Below, piece after piece: positions 6,536-16,242 of a stretch of DNA of 64,000 nt (position 1 is the first letter of the stretch; the number at the start of each line of letters is the position of its first letter). Position numbers and translations under genes: made by a program. The stretch is from Alkalicoccus luteus (lineage in GTDB: Bacteria > Bacillota > Bacilli > Bacillales > Salisediminibacteriaceae), in assembly GCF_012034335.1 (NCBI RefSeq), contig NZ_JAATHJ010000007.1:1-64000 (forward strand), read 5' to 3'. The notes under the pieces are model-generated. The model made no database searches, had not been told where the DNA came from, and saw only the letters and a list, made by a program, of their open reading frames with translations.

Positions 6536-7929
6536 ATGAGAAAAGAGGACAGATGCTGCGTCTGCTTCCCTCTGTGAATCGTGTAATGGAGGAGCCGGAA
6601 GTTCTAGCGCTGGAGCAAGCTGGTTTTAAGCGGTCATATGTAACCGAGCTCATTCAACAGGCTGTTTCTAATGCCAGAACTTCCATACAAACAGGCAAAA
6701 AAGCTCCTTCGGATAAAACTGCACTGCTCGAAGACATTAAACAGGAGCTGCTCGACGCTTGCAGCCGGCATCCGTTCAGTTTAAGACGGGTGATAAATGG
6801 AACTGGGACTGTGCTTCATACAAATTTGGGACGTGCCAGACTGAGCCCGGCTGCTGTAAGACAGATGAATGAAGCAGCGGGTTTTTATTCAACACTTGAA
6901 TATGATCTTGAACATGGAAAAAGAGGCTCTCGTGGCAGTCACGTTGAAGAATTAATCTGTAAAGCAACTGGAGCAGAGGCCGCCGTGGCAGTGAACAACA
7001 ACGCAGCGGCTGTTTTTTTTGTGTTAAAAGCGCTGGCATCTCCTGATGATGTGCTTGTATCCCGAGGAGAACTTGTCGAAATCGGCGGCTCCTTCCGAGT
7101 TTCATCTATCATGGAAATGAGCGGAGTTCAGTTAAAGGAAGTTGGTACAACTAATAAAACACATTTAAGCGATTATTTGGATTCAATTACTGAAAATACA
7201 TCTATGATTATGAAAGTGCATACAAGCAACTTTGCAATCCAGGGTTTTACTGCTTCCGTAACTCCTGCCGTTCTGAAAGAAGCGGCTGGAGACCGGGTCA
7301 TTATTTATGATGATCTGGGAAGCGGTTCTCTCTATGATTTTCATCAGCACGGCATTGGTGAAGAGCCCCTGATTCGAACAGCAGTAAAAAATGCCGATAT
7401 TGTAAGCTTTAGTGGCGACAAACTGCTTGGAGGACCTCAGGCAGGTGTTATTGCGGGAAAAAAGAAGCTTATTGATCAGCTCAGGCGCCATCAGCTGGCC
7501 AGAGTGCTGCGTCTTGATAAAGCTACACTGGCTGCTCTGGAAGCTACTCTGTTTGAATACTGTTACGGCAGTCCAGCCGAAAATATTCCAGCAGTCCGGG
7601 ATATCTTAGCGACGCCGGAAGAAATTAAAGCACGCATTATTTCTTTTTTGGAGAACAGCCTGTTTCGGTCTCTTAAGGCAGAAATAGTACCAGTAACGTC
7701 CAGAATTGGCGGGGGTACGATGCCTGTAACCGAAATTGATTCCTATGCGCTGTCTGTCCATTTGCCGGGTGTGGAGATGAATGAATTAGACAGGATGTTC
7801 AGAAGAGCTGACATTCCAGTAGTTGGAAGAATCAGTCAGGATCAGTTTCTGCTGGATTTCAGAACGGTTGCATCAGAGGATTATGAACCTCTGGCAGCAG
7901 CACTGGAGAATCTCGACGCGGAAAAGTAG
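6532..7929 (+). CDS. selA: L-seryl-tRNA(Sec) selenium transferase
   Basis: SelA is a PLP enzyme that converts Ser-tRNA-Sec to Sec-tRNA-Sec using selenophosphate. The 465-residue protein has the expected N-terminal helical region, the fold-type I core with VINGTGTVLHTNLGRA and RGELVEIGGSFRV, and the PLP-lysine motif SFSGDKLLGGPQAG (Lys near 297). The GTG at 6532 overlaps the preceding peptide gene. An internal ATG at 6553, just after AGAGGACAG, is closer to where homologues begin and may be the true start. It closes the selW operon and lies upstream of citB. Confidence 0.95.
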   Translation: MNEKRGQMLRLLPSVNRVMEEPEVLALEQAGFKRSYVTELIQQAVSNARTSIQTGKKAPSDKTALLEDIKQELLDACSRHPFSLRRVINGTGTVLHTNLGRARLSPAAVRQMNEAAGFYSTLEYDLEHGKRGSRGSHVEELICKATGAEAAVAVNNNAAAVFFVLKALASPDDVLVSRGELVEIGGSFRVSSIMEMSGVQLKEVGTTNKTHLSDYLDSITENTSMIMKVHTSNFAIQGFTASVTPAVLKEAAGDRVIIYDDLGSGSLYDFHQHGIGEEPLIRTAVKNADIVSFSGDKLLGGPQAGVIAGKKKLIDQLRRHQLARVLRLDKATLAALEATLFEYCYGSPAENIPAVRDILATPEEIKARIISFLENSLFRSLKAEIVPVTSRIGGGTMPVTEIDSYALSVHLPGVEMNELDRMFRRADIPVVGRISQDQFLLDFRTVASEDYEPLAAALENLDAEK

Positions 7930-8056
7930 GCTTATGACCTTGCATTGTATTCGTTTTCACTTCATAATAATGGATGACTGGGTTCATGCCAGTGTTTTCA
8001 GGATTTAGACAATTTTGAAAATGTATTATATGATTATCTCAGAGGAGGGAATACAT

Positions 8057-10777
8057 ATGTCATCAGAAAAAACGCTGTACAATTCGAAAAAATCATTTGA
8101 AGCAAATGGAAAAACATACCACTACTATGATCTGGATTCAATTACAGAAGCTGGTATTGGGAATGTGAAAAAACTTCCTTATTCCGTAAGGGTTCTGCTT
8201 GAATCTGTTCTACGTCAATATGATGGAAGAGTGATTAAAGAAGAACATGTTGAAAACCTCGCGAACTGGGGAACGGACAAGGTTAAAAATGTTGATGTAC
8301 CATTCAAGCCGTCCAGAGTAATCCTTCAGGACTTTACAGGAGTACCGGCAGTAGTTGATTTGGCTTCTCTTCGCAAAGCGATGTCTGATCTAGGCGGAGA
8401 TCCGAAAGAAATAAACCCTGCCATTCCAGTGGATCTTGTTGTCGACCACTCTGTTCAAGTCGATCACTTCGGCTCAGCTAATTCTCTTCGTAAAAACATG
8501 GAGCTCGAATTTGAAAGAAACCTCGAGCGCTATAAGTTTTTAAACTGGGCTCAAAAATCACTTGATAATTACCGTGCGGTTCCTCCTGCAACCGGGATCG
8601 TGCACCAGGTTAACCTGGAGTATCTTGCAAACGTCGTGCAGGAGAATGAGAATGAAGCCGGTGAAACAATCGCGTTTCCTGACTCACTTGTCGGAACAGA
8701 CAGCCACACGACAATGATCAACGGTCTTGGTGTTCTGGGCTGGGGTGTTGGAGGAATTGAAGCGGAAGCTGGTATGCTTCAGCAGCCGTCCTACTTCCCG
8801 GTTCCGGAAGTTATCGGAGTCAACCTGACTGGCGCAATGCCGGAGGGAGCCACCGCTACAGACCTCGCTCTGAAAGTGACTCAAGCGCTGCGTGAAAAGA
8901 ACGTAGTAGGTAAGTTCGTTGAGTTTTATGGTCCTGGACTTGCCGATATGACACTTGCAGATCGCGCGACAATTTCAAACATGGCCCCGGAATACGGAGC
9001 TACTTGCGGATTCTTCCCGGTAGACGATGAAACGCTTAACTATCTCCGCTTTACAGGAAGAAGCGAAGAATTGGTTAACCTTGTTGAGACTTATACGAAG
9101 GCAAACGGCATGTTCTATACACCGGGCGGAGAAGATCCGGAATTTACAGACGTGCTTGAAATTGATCTCGGCTCCATTCAGCCAAATCTTTCCGGTCCTA
9201 AACGTCCTCAGGATTTAATCAGACTTGCTGATATGAAAAAAGAATGGCAGCAGGCTCTTACTGCCCCTGTCAGCAACAAGGGCTTTGGTCTTTCACCCGA
9301 AGAGATCAGCAAACAGGCCGAGGTCACTCATCCGGACGGCAAAAAGTCTGTTCTTGGAACTGGTTCCCTCGCAATTGCTGCCATTACGAGCTGTACTAAC
9401 ACGTCAAACCCGCACGTTATGCTCGGTGCAGGATTGCTTGCTAAAAAAGCTGTCGAAAAAGGACTCGATGTGCCTGCGTATGTTAAAACGAGTCTCGCAC
9501 CAGGTTCTAAAGTTGTAACGGGTTATCTTGAAAATGCAGGTTTGATGGAGTATCTCGATAAGCTAGGGTTTAACCTTGTCGGGTACGGCTGCACGACATG
9601 TATTGGTAACAGCGGACCGCTACCAGAGGAAATAGAAAAAGGGATTGCGGACGAAGATCTGACCGTTGCGTCAGTATTGAGTGGTAACCGAAACTTTGAA
9701 GGAAGAATTCATCCGCTTGTAAAAGCTAACTACCTTGCGTCACCACCGCTCGTTGTAGCGTATGCGCTTGCTGGAACTGTGGATATTGATTTCTATAACG
9801 AACCTCTGGCTACGAATGCAAATGGTGAAGAGGTGTACTTTAAAGACATTTGGCCGTCAAATGAGGAGATTCAGGCCGCTATGGAGCAGGCAGTGGATCC
9901 GAAACTGTTTAAGCAGGAGTACGCACACGTATTCGACAGCAATGAGCAGTGGAACGCACTTGATACGCCGGATGGTGATCTTTACAACTTTGACGACGAA
10001 TCTACGTATATTCAAAATCCGCCATTCTTTGAAAATCTGTCTCCCGAGCCAGAAGATGTGAAGGAACTGACAGGACTGCGCCCGGTTGCTAAACTTGGCG
10101 ATTCTGTTACTACGGACCACATTTCACCTGCAGGTGCTATCGCAAAAAACAGTCCTGCCGGAAAGTTTTTGATGGAAAAAGGACTGAAGCCTTCCCAGTT
10201 TAATTCGTATGGTTCCCGACGAGGAAATCATGAAGTAATGATGAGAGGGACTTTTGCCAACATTCGCATCAAAAATCAGCTGGCACCTGGAACAGAAGGC
10301 GGCTATACAACTCACTGGCCTACTGGTGAAGTTATGCCTATCTACGACGCGTGCATGAAGTACAGAGAAGAAGGCACCGGTCTCGTCGTTCTTGCTGGGA
10401 ATGACTATGGAATGGGAAGCTCTCGTGACTGGGCAGCAAAAGGAACGAACCTGCTCGGAATCAAAACAGTCATTGCCCAAAGCTTCGAACGGATTCACCG
10501 AAGCAATCTTGTGCTGATGGGTGTACTGCCGCTTCAATTTAAGAAGGGTGAAAGTGCAGAATCACTCGGTCTTAAAGGAACGGAGCACATCGATGTACAC
10601 ATTACAAACGACATTCAGCCCCGAGATATGATCAAAGTAACCGCTACTGATAAAGAGAGCGGCGACGTAAAAGAATTTGAAGTTCTTGCCCGCTTCGACA
10701 GTGAAGTGGAGATTGACTACTACCGTCATGGTGGTATTCTTCAGATGGTGCTTCGAAACACTCTGCAGCACAACTAA
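8057..10777 (+). CDS. citB: Aconitate hydratase
   Basis: The 906-residue aconitase of the TCA cycle interconverts citrate and isocitrate through a 4Fe-4S cluster. The cluster ligands lie in [10 protein letters not shown] and [12 protein letters not shown]. The substrate-binding and swivel motifs ([30 protein letters not shown]) are complete. The start at ATG 8057 follows GAGGAGGG. The Gram-positive enzyme also acts as an RNA-binding protein when iron-starved. In B. subtilis citB is repressed by CcpC and CodY. A weak promoter-like pair (TAGACA, TATGAT, 17 bases apart) lies before it. The upstream neighbour in B. subtilis is sspO, which is not here. Confidence 0.97.
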   Translation: MSSEKTLYNSKKSFEANGKTYHYYDLDSITEAGIGNVKKLPYSVRVLLESVLRQYDGRVIKEEHVENLANWGTDKVKNVDVPFKPSRVILQDFTGVPAVVDLASLRKAMSDLGGDPKEINPAIPVDLVVDHSVQVDHFGSANSLRKNMELEFERNLERYKFLNWAQKSLDNYRAVPPATGIVHQVNLEYLANVVQENENEAGETIAFPDSLVGTDSHTTMINGLGVLGWGVGGIEAEAGMLQQPSYFPVPEVIGVNLTGAMPEGATATDLALKVTQALREKNVVGKFVEFYGPGLADMTLADRATISNMAPEYGATCGFFPVDDETLNYLRFTGRSEELVNLVETYTKANGMFYTPGGEDPEFTDVLEIDLGSIQPNLSGPKRPQDLIRLADMKKEWQQALTAPVSNKGFGLSPEEISKQAEVTHPDGKKSVLGTGSLAIAAITSCTNTSNPHVMLGAGLLAKKAVEKGLDVPAYVKTSLAPGSKVVTGYLENAGLMEYLDKLGFNLVGYGCTTCIGNSGPLPEEIEKGIADEDLTVASVLSGNRNFEGRIHPLVKANYLASPPLVVAYALAGTVDIDFYNEPLATNANGEEVYFKDIWPSNEEIQAAMEQAVDPKLFKQEYAHVFDSNEQWNALDTPDGDLYNFDDESTYIQNPPFFENLSPEPEDVKELTGLRPVAKLGDSVTTDHISPAGAIAKNSPAGKFLMEKGLKPSQFNSYGSRRGNHEVMMRGTFANIRIKNQLAPGTEGGYTTHWPTGEVMPIYDACMKYREEGTGLVVLAGNDYGMGSSRDWAAKGTNLLGIKTVIAQSFERIHRSNLVLMGVLPLQFKKGESAESLGLKGTEHIDVHITNDIQPRDMIKVTATDKESGDVKEFEVLARFDSEVEIDYYRHGGILQMVLRNTLQHN

Positions 10778-10824
10778 ACATCGCAGCTTAATGCGAAGCC
10801 GGAGTATTCGCCGGCGACAGACGA

Positions 10825-10848
10825 GAGGCCCTCCAACTGGAGGGCCTC
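10825..10848 (+). terminator. Hairpin downstream of citB
   Basis: GAGGCCCTCCA pairs with TGGAGGGCCTC (11 bp, loop AC). No clear T tract follows, so termination is possible but not certain. The 387-base gap (10778-11164) holds only this hairpin, the weaker GCCGG/CCGGC repeat before it and the promoter at 11106. I see no gene there. Confidence 0.5.
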
Positions 10849-11105
10849 AAGCTGTTTATAAGGTTTTTTCTTTGTATGTATTCACGCTGACAACATGGAT
10901 GCAGATTGGAGAAGCTCTGCAGCTTATATTCGTCATTACGATTGAACACTCGGCATAATTGAATCATATTTTGGTTCGGAAGAATAGTTGATGACTGAAA
11001 AGGTTCAGCCTGTGAGAGACAGTGCTGCACCCCCGGCTGCTTTATTCAATTAATCACATAGTAGTTTGTATGAAATACGAAACGGAGTCCTGTTCACCTT
11101 GTTTC

Positions 11106-11134
11106 TTGTCAAACACCTGTATGTTATCCATAAT
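11106..11134 (+). promoter_or_regulatory. SigA-type promoter of the VanZ-like gene
   Basis: TTGTCA (11106-11111) and CATAAT (11129-11134) are 17 bases apart, 30 bases before the chosen start. Confidence 0.55.
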
Positions 11135-11164
11135 AAGAAGGGAACTTGCATGGAGGTATGTCCG

Positions 11165-11671
11165 ATGAAGACAGAAAAACGGGAGCGAGGACGTCCGCTT
11201 CTCTTATTTATATTTATTGCATACATAAGTGTTCTTTTTTATGTTGTTTTTCTGGCATGGAACCATGGTTCGTCCTTCGGTCTTCAAGGTCCCGGGGGGC
11301 GCAATTACAATCTGGATCCATTTCTTAGCATTTACCGCATCGCGGTCTACAGCGAAAATTGGCAGGATCCGCTCATCATTCTTGGAGGAAATGTTCTTCT
11401 TTTTATTCCATTTGGATGTCTCTTCCCGGCTTTAATGAATTGGAGCAGGCTGTCTGAAAAAGCGGGATTTATAAAAACAGCAGCCGCAGCTGCTGTTTTA
11501 TCCACCTTTATCGAAACGGTACAATACTTGTTCACCTACCGAGTAGCTAACGTAGATGATGTGATCTTAAACACGGTCGGCGGGGCTGTCGGGTATTTGA
11601 TGTACGCCGCCTTGAGGCATTTTTTCAACCGGACGGATCCATCTTCGGTAAATGACGTACACAAACGCTAG
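11165..11671 (+). CDS. VanZ family membrane protein
   Basis: The 168-residue protein has about four membrane helices, with NLDPFLSIYRI after the first helix and GNVLLFIPFG, ETVQYLFTYRVANVDDVILN and GGAVGY in the core, the hallmarks of the VanZ-like family. VanZ gives low-level teicoplanin resistance in enterococci. Most chromosomal relatives have no known function. ATG 11165 follows GGAGG. Its last 105 bases overlap, tail to tail, the coding end of the reverse-strand TVP38 gene. Confidence 0.85.
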   Translation: MKTEKRERGRPLLLFIFIAYISVLFYVVFLAWNHGSSFGLQGPGGRNYNLDPFLSIYRIAVYSENWQDPLIILGGNVLLFIPFGCLFPALMNWSRLSEKAGFIKTAAAAAVLSTFIETVQYLFTYRVANVDDVILNTVGGAVGYLMYAALRHFFNRTDPSSVNDVHKR

Positions 11672-12241
11672 AAAAATAGAATAAATGAGAGCCATATAAA
11701 GCAGCTCGATTGGATTTGTTACAATTGAATGGCCAATCATGGCAAATAAAATCATAGCAGGCAGTTTTCCGATGGCAGAAGCAATCGAATAAATAAAAAA
11801 GGAAATTCTGCTGACACCGCCGTATGCGTTCAGGATGATGGAAGGAATCACTGGAATCATTCGAAGCACCGTCAAAACCATAAACGCGTTTTTCTCAAAC
11901 AGTAGGGTGATTTTGTCACCGTACCTGCTCTTCGCGATTAGCTTTCTCCCACCTGCCTGAAACCCGCCGTACCGGATCATCATGAAAAAAATAATGGAAG
12001 CTGCCGTTGAGCCAAACCATACAATCAGTGCTCCTGCAGGACCGTATGCAGCGCCAATGACGCCTCCAACAATCGGGTATGGAATAACGGGAAATAAAGA
12101 CATGAATACGGCAACAACGGTCACCGGCAGAATAGAAGAAGCATCTGCTTGTTCTATCCATATAAGCAAATCGTGGCGGTAGATCCAAAGCAATATTACA
12201 AAAAGCGCTGTAAAGGCGATCATTATCCATTTATGACGCAT
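11567..12241 (-). CDS. TVP38/TMEM64 (VTT domain) membrane protein
   Basis: The 224-residue protein has about six membrane segments and the VTT-domain pattern, including FPVIPYPIVGGVIGAAYGP and LTVLRMIPVIPSIILNAYGG. Family members (YdjZ/YtxB-like, DedA relatives) are thought to move lipids across membranes, though the role is unproven for this branch. ATG 12241 is preferred because AAGGAGGAAG lies just upstream. The C-terminal basic tail, RRWIRPVEKMPQGG onward, is encoded within the region shared with the VanZ-like gene. A second, distant VTT protein lies at 19757. Confidence 0.85.
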   Translation of the reverse strand: MRHKWIMIAFTALFVILLWIYRHDLLIWIEQADASSILPVTVVAVFMSLFPVIPYPIVGGVIGAAYGPAGALIVWFGSTAASIIFFMMIRYGGFQAGGRKLIAKSRYGDKITLLFEKNAFMVLTVLRMIPVIPSIILNAYGGVSRISFFIYSIASAIGKLPAMILFAMIGHSIVTNPIELLYMALIYSIFLAFVYVIYRRWIRPVEKMPQGGVHQIPDSPADRV

Positions 12242-12323
12242 TTTTCTTCCTCCTTCAGGTCCTATTTCAGTATAATCCATTCTTAAGAACCCGTAAAACG
12301 ATACACAGAAAGGTGGGCTTTTC

Positions 12324-14597
12324 TTGAATCAGATGGAACAGCTTGAACAGCTCCAGCATCAGCCGCTGGAGCTGTTGAACGAAAATCAGATTATGAGAAT
12401 AATTTCAGCTCTTCCTGCTGATGATCCTGCAGCGGAAGAGTGGAAAGCGCTGGCTGCAGCAGCCCGGTACGTCCGTAAGCAATCAATGGACGAACGCGCA
12501 GATGCATACTTAAATGATGTGTTTGAACATGGAGAACCGTCTAAGAATGCTTGTATAACGGTCCAAAAACTGCTTGCACGCGTCTTTGAACATGATTGGT
12601 TTACCGGAGGATTCCCGAGAATCAGAGAAACGGATCATGCGCAGGGCAAGAAAAAGGCAGCGGAAAAAATGAAGCATCAGTTAGAGCAGGCCTTAAAAAC
12701 GCTGCAAATTTTCCAGTCTTACCAGCTTAAAGCAGAAAGTGTCTGTTCGATTGACGATAACACGGAGGAAGCGGATAAAGTAAAATCTGTAATCAAGTTG
12801 ATGGATGAAATGCCGGAAGCCGTGAGACAGGCTCAAGATGCGGCTGAAGAATACAGCTCGTCCATCAGCGGAATTTACGCCTCCAAAAGCGCTAAGGCTG
12901 AGCTTGACAAGAAGCTGCAGCTTGTGATGAAGCTTGCAGACAGCTGGAACAGCCTGTATGAAAACCATAAAAATGAGCAGCCGGATGCGCTTATGAAATT
13001 AGATGCAATGACTGGTCTCGGTTCCGTCAAAAGCCGGGTTAAGCAGCTTTTTTACTATTTACAGTTTGAACAGGAGCGGGAACGAACAGGCCGATACAGC
13101 ACCAGTACAAGGAGTCTCGATATGATTCTTACAGGAAATCCCGGCACTGGAAAAACGACCGTTGCACGGCTTCTGGCCGGTATTTATCACCAGCTGGGTA
13201 TGCTGCCGAAAGAGTCAGTTGTGGAGGCGGACCGTTCCCGGCTTGTCGGGGCATTCGTTGGTCAGACAGAAGAAAAAACGAGGGCCGTGATAGAACAGGC
13301 ATCCGGCGGCGTCCTGTTTATAGACGAAGCTCACACACTTTTCCGGCAGGATACCTCGGGCTCTGATTACGGACAAACGGCAGTGGATACGCTGGTGGCG
13401 GCGATGACGAGTGAAGAGTACGCAGGGACCTTTGCGGTTATACTTGCCGGATATGAAGACGATATGCGCAGCTTTTTAGAGGCTAATCCAGGTCTTCGCA
13501 GCCGTTTTCCACAACAGAATTTTATACATCTTCCCGATTACAGCATGGATGAGTTGATCGAAATAGCTGAAAAAACTGCACTGGACAATGATTTTATTTT
13601 AGATGAAGACAGCTACCCGATCATACGGCAACGACTTGAAGAAGAAATGGTCGACGAAAGCTTTGGGAATGCGAGAACCGCGGAAGAAATCATCCGTCAG
13701 GCGGTTTTCGCTCAAGGAGCAGCCGCTGCTGAAAAGCAGGCTTTTACTGAAGATAATCTGGCTGTGCTCCAGCCTGCCTATTTCAAAAAGTCATCCGAAA
13801 CAGCTACTCAGCATCCACAGACTGAATTAAATGAACTGATTGGGCTGGACGATGTAAAGCGTGAAGTGATAACGTTGGCCTCGTTTGCACAGGTTCAGCG
13901 GCGCAGAAGAGAAGAAGGGTATGCGTCTGTTCCGGTCGAGCTTCATTCCTTATTTGCTGGACCACCGGGAACAGGGAAAACGACTGTAGCATCGCTATTT
14001 TCACAAATACTCGGGGACCTGGGATTTCTGAAGCGTGGACATTTAATAACCGCCGGCAGGGCAGATCTTGTCGCAGGATATTCCGGGCAAACTGCGTTAA
14101 AAACAAAAAAAGTGATTAAAAAAGCGTTAGGAGGGGTCTTATTTATTGATGAGGCTTACTCGCTTTACCGACCTGGTGACGATTTTGGCAGAGAAGCAGT
14201 TGACACACTGGTAGAAGAAATGACGAAGCACGGTGAGAACCTTGTCGTTATTTTAGCAGGGTATGAAGAACCATTGCAGCAGCTGCTGCAATCCAATCCA
14301 GGTCTTACCTCCCGATTTAAAAAACAAATCTTGTTTCCTTCGTACAATACAGATGAGCTTCACCGCATTCTGCTTCATCATATTACACGATCCGGATATG
14401 AGGTAAATGAGAAAACAAAAGCTGCGCTGCGTGAGGCTTTAAAAGGGAAAACGTTTCCAGGTAATGCTAGAGACATGAAAGATGCGGTAAGTGAAGCCGT
14501 GCAGCAGCATGCTGCCGCTTATTTAAAACATGAATCACGCAGTATCAATGAACTTGTGGAAGCTGACTTCATCAGACTAAAGGAGGAGAATCGATGA
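12324..14597 (+). CDS. Double AAA+ ATPase, SpoVK/CbbX type
   Basis: The 757-residue protein has an N-terminal helical region (1-215) followed by two CbbX-type AAA+ modules. Module one has Walker A TGNPGTGKTTVARL and Walker B GGVLFIDEAH. Module two has AGPPGTGKTT and GGVLFIDEAY. It resembles the SpoVK family, single-domain in B. subtilis sporulation and tandem in many other proteins of unknown client. It starts at TTG 12324 (AAGGTGG upstream), with ATG 12333 as an alternative. Its stop overlaps the ATG of the thioesterase. SpoVK is a name by similarity only; a sporulation role is not implied. Confidence 0.85.
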   Translation: MNQMEQLEQLQHQPLELLNENQIMRIISALPADDPAAEEWKALAAAARYVRKQSMDERADAYLNDVFEHGEPSKNACITVQKLLARVFEHDWFTGGFPRIRETDHAQGKKKAAEKMKHQLEQALKTLQIFQSYQLKAESVCSIDDNTEEADKVKSVIKLMDEMPEAVRQAQDAAEEYSSSISGIYASKSAKAELDKKLQLVMKLADSWNSLYENHKNEQPDALMKLDAMTGLGSVKSRVKQLFYYLQFEQERERTGRYSTSTRSLDMILTGNPGTGKTTVARLLAGIYHQLGMLPKESVVEADRSRLVGAFVGQTEEKTRAVIEQASGGVLFIDEAHTLFRQDTSGSDYGQTAVDTLVAAMTSEEYAGTFAVILAGYEDDMRSFLEANPGLRSRFPQQNFIHLPDYSMDELIEIAEKTALDNDFILDEDSYPIIRQRLEEEMVDESFGNARTAEEIIRQAVFAQGAAAAEKQAFTEDNLAVLQPAYFKKSSETATQHPQTELNELIGLDDVKREVITLASFAQVQRRRREEGYASVPVELHSLFAGPPGTGKTTVASLFSQILGDLGFLKRGHLITAGRADLVAGYSGQTALKTKKVIKKALGGVLFIDEAYSLYRPGDDFGREAVDTLVEEMTKHGENLVVILAGYEEPLQQLLQSNPGLTSRFKKQILFPSYNTDELHRILLHHITRSGYEVNEKTKAALREALKGKTFPGNARDMKDAVSEAVQQHAAAYLKHESRSINELVEADFIRLKEENR

Positions 14598-15019
14598 TCA
14601 ATCAGACTGACATCTCTGTACGATATGCAGAAACCGACCAAATGGGCGTGGTGTACCATGCGAATTATTTAGTCTGGTGTGAAGTAGGCAGAACCGCTCT
14701 TATGGCCGATCTAGGTATTCCGTATCATGATATGGAAGCGGAAGGGATCCTTGCCCCGGTGATATCCATTGAGGCGGCTTACAAGTCCCCGGCCAGATTC
14801 GGGGATAAGGTAACAGTCCATACTCAGGTGGCTGCTTATAACGGCCTGCGTGTTACGTACAACTATAACATCACTGCCGGTGATAAGCTTTGCATGACCG
14901 GCACGAGCGAACATGTGCTGGTCGATGCTGAGCGCTTCCGGCCACGAAGCATGAAGAAAAAATATCCAGTCTGGCATGAAGTGTATGAGAAAGCAGCTCA
15001 GTCCTTTTCACACCTGTAA
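14594..15019 (+). CDS. yneP: Acyl-CoA thioesterase, YneP/YbgC type
   Basis: This 141-residue hot-dog thioesterase has the family motif RYAETDQMGVVYHANYLVW, in which the Asp is catalytic, and the later core AAYKSPARFGDKVTVHT. It hydrolyses acyl-CoA or aroyl-CoA esters; the true substrate is not known. It overlaps the AAA gene by ATGA, which suggests coupled translation. In B. subtilis yneP and yneQ are adjacent downstream of citB, as here. Confidence 0.9.
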   Translation: MINQTDISVRYAETDQMGVVYHANYLVWCEVGRTALMADLGIPYHDMEAEGILAPVISIEAAYKSPARFGDKVTVHTQVAAYNGLRVTYNYNITAGDKLCMTGTSEHVLVDAERFRPRSMKKKYPVWHEVYEKAAQSFSHL

Positions 15020-15073
15020 AGGCTTGTGATATAGTAGACTCATTAGAATTAGGGCCTGACAAAAAGGAGAGAA

Positions 15074-15409
15074 ATGCGAATGGCTTTCGGAGTTACGAAA
15101 CAGGAGCTTGCTGCATGGAAGCATTCGGTTCGCTCAGGCAAGGTAGCCTTTCTGACACATTTTTGGTATGACAGGCGCTTTCCACAGTATAATACGGTTA
15201 CCAAGGCAGCTTGTTCGGACCGCAGCAGACTGATTGAATGGGGGTTGTCTTATGGACTGCGAGAGACGTGGATTCACGAGGAGAGATACTATCCACATTT
15301 TGATTTAATCGGAGCCGATGAGTTTCGAATCCTGCAAGAAGAAGGAGAACTGGAAAAACTGCTGAAGCTCCGATCGCGGGCCGGCAATGATCATGAAAGG
15401 ATGATATAA
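15074..15409 (+). CDS. yneQ: YneQ-like conserved protein
   Basis: The 111-residue soluble protein matches YneQ: LAAWKHSVRSGKVAFLTHFWYDRRFPQ, described by position 12-38, is its most conserved stretch, followed by RLIEWGLSYGLRETWIHEE. The function is unknown. ATG 15074 follows AAGGAGAGAA. It lies between yneP and nadE with three bases to nadE, so cotranscription with the NAD synthetase is likely. Confidence 0.85.
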   Translation: MRMAFGVTKQELAAWKHSVRSGKVAFLTHFWYDRRFPQYNTVTKAACSDRSRLIEWGLSYGLRETWIHEERYYPHFDLIGADEFRILQEEGELEKLLKLRSRAGNDHERMI

Positions 15410-15411
15410 GC

Positions 15412-16242
15412 ATGCATAACCTTCAAAAAGAAATTATTCATCAGCTTCAGGTGAAGCCTGAAATTGATGTTCAGGAAGAAATCCGATCCAGAGTGAACTT
15501 TTTAAAGGCGTACCTGAAAAAATCCGGTATGAAGGGATATACGCTTGGAATTTCCGGCGGCCAGGATTCTTCATTGCTCGGGAAGCTGATTCAGACCGCA
15601 GTCAATGAATTAAATAACGAAGAGGAACATGCAGACTATTTATTTCTGGCGGTCCGGCTTCCTTACGGGGTTCAGCAGGATGAAGATGACGCAAGTATGG
15701 CGTTAACCTTTATCGAACCATCAAGAACAGTGACGGTTAATATTCAAAAAGCCGTTGATGCGTCAGTAGAAGCGTTTGAAGCAGCTTCTGATGAAAAAAT
15801 GTCCGACTTCATCCGCGGCAATACGAAGGCGAGAGAACGGATGAAAGTTCAGTATGATCTTGGCGCACACTACCAGTGCCTTGTAGCTGGAACGGACCAT
15901 GCGGCTGAAGCTGTAACCGGATTTTATACAAAATTTGGCGATGGTGCTTGCGATATTGCGCCGCTTTTCGGTCTTACGAAACGACAGGGTGCTATGCTTC
16001 TGAAAGAGCTCGGTGCACCGGAACGTCTTTATACTAAAGCCCCTACAGCTGACTTGGAAAGTGACAGACCTCTTCTTTCAGATGAAGAAGCTTTGGGAAT
16101 TACCTACAATGAAATAGACGATTATCTCGAAGGGAAAGAAATAGATACGGCAGCCAGAGAAAATCTGGAACAGCGTTATGTGCAGACAGAGCATAAGCGC
16201 CAGCTTCCTGTTACCGTCAACGATTACTGGTGGCAGCATTGA
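15412..16242 (+). CDS. nadE: Ammonia-dependent NAD+ synthetase
   Basis: NadE adenylates and amidates nicotinic acid adenine dinucleotide to NAD+. The 276-residue protein has the PP-loop ATPase signature LGISGGQDSSLLGKL, the QYDLGAHYQCLVAGTDHAAEA block and PTADLESDRP near the C-terminus. The length fits the stand-alone, glutaminase-free form. The C-terminal end overlaps the next gene by 13 bases. Confidence 0.97.
   Translation: MHNLQKEIIHQLQVKPEIDVQEEIRSRVNFLKAYLKKSGMKGYTLGISGGQDSSLLGKLIQTAVNELNNEEEHADYLFLAVRLPYGVQQDEDDASMALTFIEPSRTVTVNIQKAVDASVEAFEAASDEKMSDFIRGNTKARERMKVQYDLGAHYQCLVAGTDHAAEAVTGFYTKFGDGACDIAPLFGLTKRQGAMLLKELGAPERLYTKAPTADLESDRPLLSDEEALGITYNEIDDYLEGKEIDTAARENLEQRYVQTEHKRQLPVTVNDYWWQH

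Noticed and set aside
8010-8035. CodY-like dyad AATTTTGAAAAT upstream of citB
   Set aside because: The CodY consensus has three further central bases; the dyad is too short to call a site.
12324-14597. Sporulation role for the AAA protein
   Set aside because: SpoVK-like AAA domains occur in many non-sporulation proteins, and this one has two modules rather than one.
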